A stretch of DNA of 64,000 nt from Nostoc sp. TCL26-01. GTDB taxonomy: Bacteria; Cyanobacteriota; Cyanobacteriia; Cyanobacteriales; Nostocaceae. The translations under genes were made by a program, and so were the position numbers. Position 1 is the first letter of the stretch. Each line of letters begins with the position of its first letter. The stretch covers positions 5,364,001-5,428,000 of the forward strand of contig NZ_CP040297.1 of NCBI RefSeq assembly GCF_013393945.1, given 5' to 3'. The notes beneath the pieces were generated by a model. That model was not told where the DNA came from. It ran no database searches and saw nothing but the letters and a program-made list of their open reading frames with translations. Below are positions 61,864 to 64,000 of the stretch, piece after piece.

Positions 61864-62199
61864 CTAGGTTGATACTATTTGTAACTCTAACCATAGGCGT
61901 GGATCATTATCTTTCAACTTTGATTTAGGATCTCGTAATAACCGCTTGGCATTCATGCAAACTACTTGCACTAATCCCATATTGTCTGCTACTTCTCGGA
62001 GTATTTCTTTTTGCGCTTGCACATAGGGGAGTATTTCACCAGGACAGTAAATTCCTATATATTGCAAACGTCTAGCCGGCCGTCCCCAAAAACAGGTGAT
62101 GACTTTAACATGACACCCATCTAATAATTCCCCAACTTTTGGGTAATAGTCAGTGACGACTCTTGTGAATTCTTTTGCTAGGACATCTTCCGCAATCAT
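61864..62199 (-). CDS. Hypothetical protein
   Basis: A 111-residue protein that I do not recognise. It has two cysteine-containing strands (CHVKVITCFWGRPARRLQYIG and VVCMNAKRLLRD) and no signal peptide or membrane helix. The acidic N-terminus reads MIAEDVLAKEF. It stands alone on the minus strand between the LLM gene and a repeat-rich gap. The reading frame is clean and its codon use matches the neighbourhood, so I accept it as a gene at moderate confidence. Confidence 0.65.
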   Translation of the reverse strand: MIAEDVLAKEFTRVVTDYYPKVGELLDGCHVKVITCFWGRPARRLQYIGIYCPGEILPYVQAQKEILREVADNMGLVQVVCMNAKRLLRDPKSKLKDNDPRLWLELQIVST

Positions 62200-62305
62200 T
62201 GCAACTGAATATTTCTGTAGCGTACATCACTGCATCTAATATAACATATATTTGTCATTTAATGTTGACAAAATATCTGTTTTTTCCAAATAAAATATTA
62301 AAAAA

Positions 62306-62335
62306 TGAGGTGTGCTTTTCCTAAGCATCACCTCA
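62306..62335 (-). terminator. Candidate factor-independent terminator
   Basis: The hairpin TGAGGTG-TGCTT...AAGCA-TCACCTCA (one bulge) is followed on the minus strand by TTTTTAATATTTT. It lies about 300 bp after the minus-strand gene ending at 62628. A second hairpin, TACCATTTTT/AAAAATGGTA, is at 62365-62390. Confidence 0.55.
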
Positions 62336-62429
62336 AGCAAACTAAGCAAATTTAATAGTTAAAATACCATTTTTGTATATAAAAATGGTAAAAGTGACTA
62401 CCTTTAATTCCTGCCAACAGTCAAGTCGC

Positions 62430-62595
62430 TTCTCTACGAGACGCTACGCGAACGCTCCAATTCAAAATTCAAAATTCAAAATTCAAAATTAAGAAAGCCT
62501 GACTTTACAGGGGTTTCTGTGTTTGGATCTGTATCAGATTTTTAGTGAATTGGTATTACCTGTTACCTGTTACCTGTTACCTACCTAAGCAAGAA
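62430..62595. repeat. Mixed short repeats
   Basis: A CTCTACGAGACGCTACGCGA interspersed repeat, then AATTCAA-type tandem units (62458-62490) and TTACCTG heptamers (62557-62584). No gene is seen in 62200-62627. Confidence 0.8.
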
Positions 62596-62627
62596 ATTTC
62601 AATAATCAAGTCGGATTCCTATATATT

Positions 62628-62939
62628 TTATCGAGATTTACGCTCTGCTACTAACACTTCAGCAACAATCTCTGGCAAATTGCCCAAATCTCTAAATCCC
62701 TCAGAACCACGAATAGGAGAAGAAAAAGTGTAGTTCGGATCACATTCTGCTGTATCGTAGACTTGGATATACCACTTATCAGGAAATCCTTCTACACCTA
62801 ACTCAACAATGTACCAACTCTCACCCATCAAACGCGAGTTAGAAATGGTAAACCACTCTCTATAATCATCCAAAATATTCCAGTCTGCCAAGAGAAATTC
62901 TAATGCTATTTGCCCAGCATCTGTTGCAGTTAGTAGCAT
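62628..62939 (-). CDS. Hypothetical protein (pair member 1)
   Basis: A 103-residue soluble protein that I do not recognise, of mixed alpha/beta appearance: an N-terminal helix (ATDAGQIALEFLLADWNI) and then beta strands (SWYIVELGVEGFPDKWYIQVYD). The layout resembles small NTF2- or SUKH-like helper proteins, but no diagnostic residue supports that. It is separated by 2 bp from the upstream gene ending at 62942, so they are an operon pair. The function is unknown. Confidence 0.68.
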   Translation of the reverse strand: MLLTATDAGQIALEFLLADWNILDDYREWFTISNSRLMGESWYIVELGVEGFPDKWYIQVYDTAECDPNYTFSSPIRGSEGFRDLGNLPEIVAEVLVAERKSR

Positions 62940-62941
62940 GA

Positions 62942-63232
62942 TTACTCCTTATTTGCAACTTCAGAATTAGTATTTTCAGATTTTTGCAAGTCAGGATATA
63001 ATCCCAATTGCTTTGCTAATTCACGAGCCAAAAAGAATAGAAATTGCGCCCCATCTTGATTACCTTGATGAGCAAATGTTGTTGCTACTTGCACAATAGC
63101 CTCTACAAAACTAGCATCAATTAATTCTGATTTAGCTTCTAAAACTTCCGGCTCTTGGCCATTAGGACATTTCAATAACTCATCAATCAAATTAAAATAT
63201 AAAACCTGGCGTTCTTGGGTTGTGTCTGTCAT
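62942..63232 (-). CDS. Hypothetical protein (pair member 2)
   Basis: I start at the ATG at 63232 (96 residues, MTDTTQERQV). A longer frame begins with GTG at 63280 in less protein-like sequence. It is mostly helical (QVLYFNLIDELLKC, DASFVEAIVQVATTFAHQGNQ, AQFLFFLARELAKQLG). I do not recognise it. It ends 2 bp before pair member 1 begins and is presumably cotranscribed with it. Its compact helical form and pairing suggest a protein-binding partner role (inference). Confidence 0.68.
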   Translation of the reverse strand: MTDTTQERQVLYFNLIDELLKCPNGQEPEVLEAKSELIDASFVEAIVQVATTFAHQGNQDGAQFLFFLARELAKQLGLYPDLQKSENTNSEVANKE

Positions 63233-63289
63233 GATGAATTTGTGATTTGACAAAATTGTGGTTATTTTTAGACGTGGCACTAATTATTT

Positions 63290-63317
63290 GTACAGACGTT
63301 ATATGCAAAGTCTCTAC
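63290..63317. repeat. Degenerate copy of the GTAGAGACGTTGCA palindrome
   Basis: Reads GTACAGACGTTATATGCAAA then GTCTCTAC. It has several changes from the perfect palindromes at 45846, 46707 and 59265, and runs into the 3' end of the minus-strand gene at 63314. Confidence 0.65.
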
Positions 63318-63739
63318 TGTTCAATACTCTGTCGCCAAAGCCTCTCTAACATTTCGATTTGCTCTTTTAAAACCGTCGCACGGTAAACAAGATACCTATC
63401 ATAGATAATAATTCCTAACCCGATAAATATAGGAGTTAGCAAAATAAACCATTGCAAAATGGTAGCCAGTCTATAATATTCAGCACTCAGCAGTTGATTC
63501 ACGGCATTTTGATCAGAAAATTGGGTGCTAACTAAATGTGGAGGTAAGTTTTGAGGCGGATTTGTGGTAGACGTAATCGTATTTGCTTGACTAATATTAT
63601 TAACTTCATTATTTAATTTCTGTGTTTTAGCGAACTCTATATGTTTTATCCAAACTACACTGAATACTGCCAGTCCTGGAGATAACACTGCTAATGTAAC
63701 TAGACAAACTGTAAGGAAATTTAAAAGCTTAACTTTCAT
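63314..63739 (-). CDS. Small membrane protein, hypothetical
   Basis: A 141-residue protein with two membrane helices (about 9-32, LTVCLVTLAVLSPGLAVFSVVW, and about 93-115, ILQWFILLTPIFIGLGIIIYD). A polar Asn/Thr-rich extracytoplasmic stretch lies between them, and a basic cytoplasmic tail reads KEQIEMLERLWRQSIEQ. I do not recognise the family. The 3' end is next to a degenerate palindrome. ATG at 63739. The remaining 63740-64000 shows no gene. Confidence 0.72.
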   Translation of the reverse strand: MKVKLLNFLTVCLVTLAVLSPGLAVFSVVWIKHIEFAKTQKLNNEVNNISQANTITSTTNPPQNLPPHLVSTQFSDQNAVNQLLSAEYYRLATILQWFILLTPIFIGLGIIIYDRYLVYRATVLKEQIEMLERLWRQSIEQ

Positions 63740-64000
63740 ATTGGCTCGCTTTGCTAGGTAGTCAGCACACAGAAATAAAATATGTCATAATTTAGAAGTG
63801 AGCATAATAAAAAAACAATGTAGCTTTTGGTTTATTAATATGCCAAGAGTACTTAAATAAAAATCTTATTTATTCAATCTGACTGCTGTTTACTGATTAA
63901 GAAGTCCCCCCTGGTTCTTTGGTTTAACCCATTGAATTTCGGGGGGTAGAGGGGAATCTCTGCGTAAATCCTATAAGTTTTATATCAGCCGACCTTCCTA

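Noticed and set aside
1..64000. tRNA and rRNA genes
   Set aside because: I saw no cloverleaf or ribosomal signature while reading both strands; a dedicated search could still find one.

Overview
ORGANISM. The window looks like the chromosome of a filamentous, probably heterocyst-forming cyanobacterium (Nostoc/Anabaena-type Nostocales). The signs are frequent HIP1 octamers (GCGATCGC), long runs of degenerate heptanucleotide repeats (TGACTAT / TGACTAA / TGACCAT types) between genes, a cyanobacterial nirA-nrtABC operon with an NtcA-type promoter, a cyanoexosortase/PEP-CTERM system, and decayed copies of the xisH/xisI family. LAYOUT. (1) 1-5861, minus strand: nitrate assimilation operon, transcribed nirA > nrtA > nrtB > nrtC (cut by the window edge), from an NtcA box with a correctly spaced -10. 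A Rieske protein and a HEAT-repeat protein are divergent from it (6010-7811). (2) 7886-9326, minus strand: a PEP-CTERM protein and a DUF302 protein. (3) 9607-27954, minus strand: an 18-kb secondary-metabolite cluster. It begins with a 2273-residue iterative PKS (KS-AT-ACP-ACP-KR-DH-PPTase) whose KS and overall architecture are those of enediyne-type PKSs. Twin FAD halogenase-like proteins, an aldehyde dehydrogenase, a carotenoid-oxygenase-family protein, an FAD oxidoreductase, two DUF1702 (UnbL-type) proteins and an epoxide-hydrolase-like protein follow. (4) 27955-29939: 2 kb without a recognisable gene, carrying a 75-bp direct repeat. (5) 29940-35882, plus strand: three tandem cupin/PEP-CTERM paralogues, a Tat-exported cholesterol-oxidase-like GMC enzyme, a 198-bp MITE-like element and a PEP-CTERM beta-propeller protein. 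(6) 36022-38237: YCII protein, glutathione S-transferase and an ECF42-like sigma factor. (7) 38524-49711: mixed genes (SDR, second DUF302, PF10118 ferritin-like protein, capsule-type glycosyltransferase, DUF2207 protein with a Gly-rich tail, PlsC-type acyltransferase, DUF3592 protein, a ChlH/CobN-like large chelatase subunit). (8) 49832-53311: glutathione-dependent formaldehyde detoxification (fghA, frmA) on either side of frame-broken xisH and xisI and a DUF29 gene. (9) 53583-59222: aminotransferase, rimM, then a PEP-CTERM protein with cyanoexosortase A, its associated protein and an HpsJ-like protein. (10) 59352-63739: menH, an LLM flavin enzyme and small hypothetical genes. HOW IT FITS TOGETHER. 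The most notable system is the enediyne-like PKS cluster. It has the PKS and two UnbL-type proteins, but within the window it lacks the E10 thioesterase, UnbU and UnbV of known enediyne cassettes. It carries instead two halogenase-like enzymes and a carotenoid-oxygenase/aldehyde-dehydrogenase pair, so the product could be an oxidatively cleaved or halogenated polyene rather than a classical enediyne (inference). The exosortase at 56.9 kb is a plausible processing enzyme for the five or six PEP-CTERM proteins scattered in the window. Small repeats have shaped genes here: repeat DNA lies in frame inside nirA and the chelatase gene, supplies the last codons of three genes, and breaks xisI.
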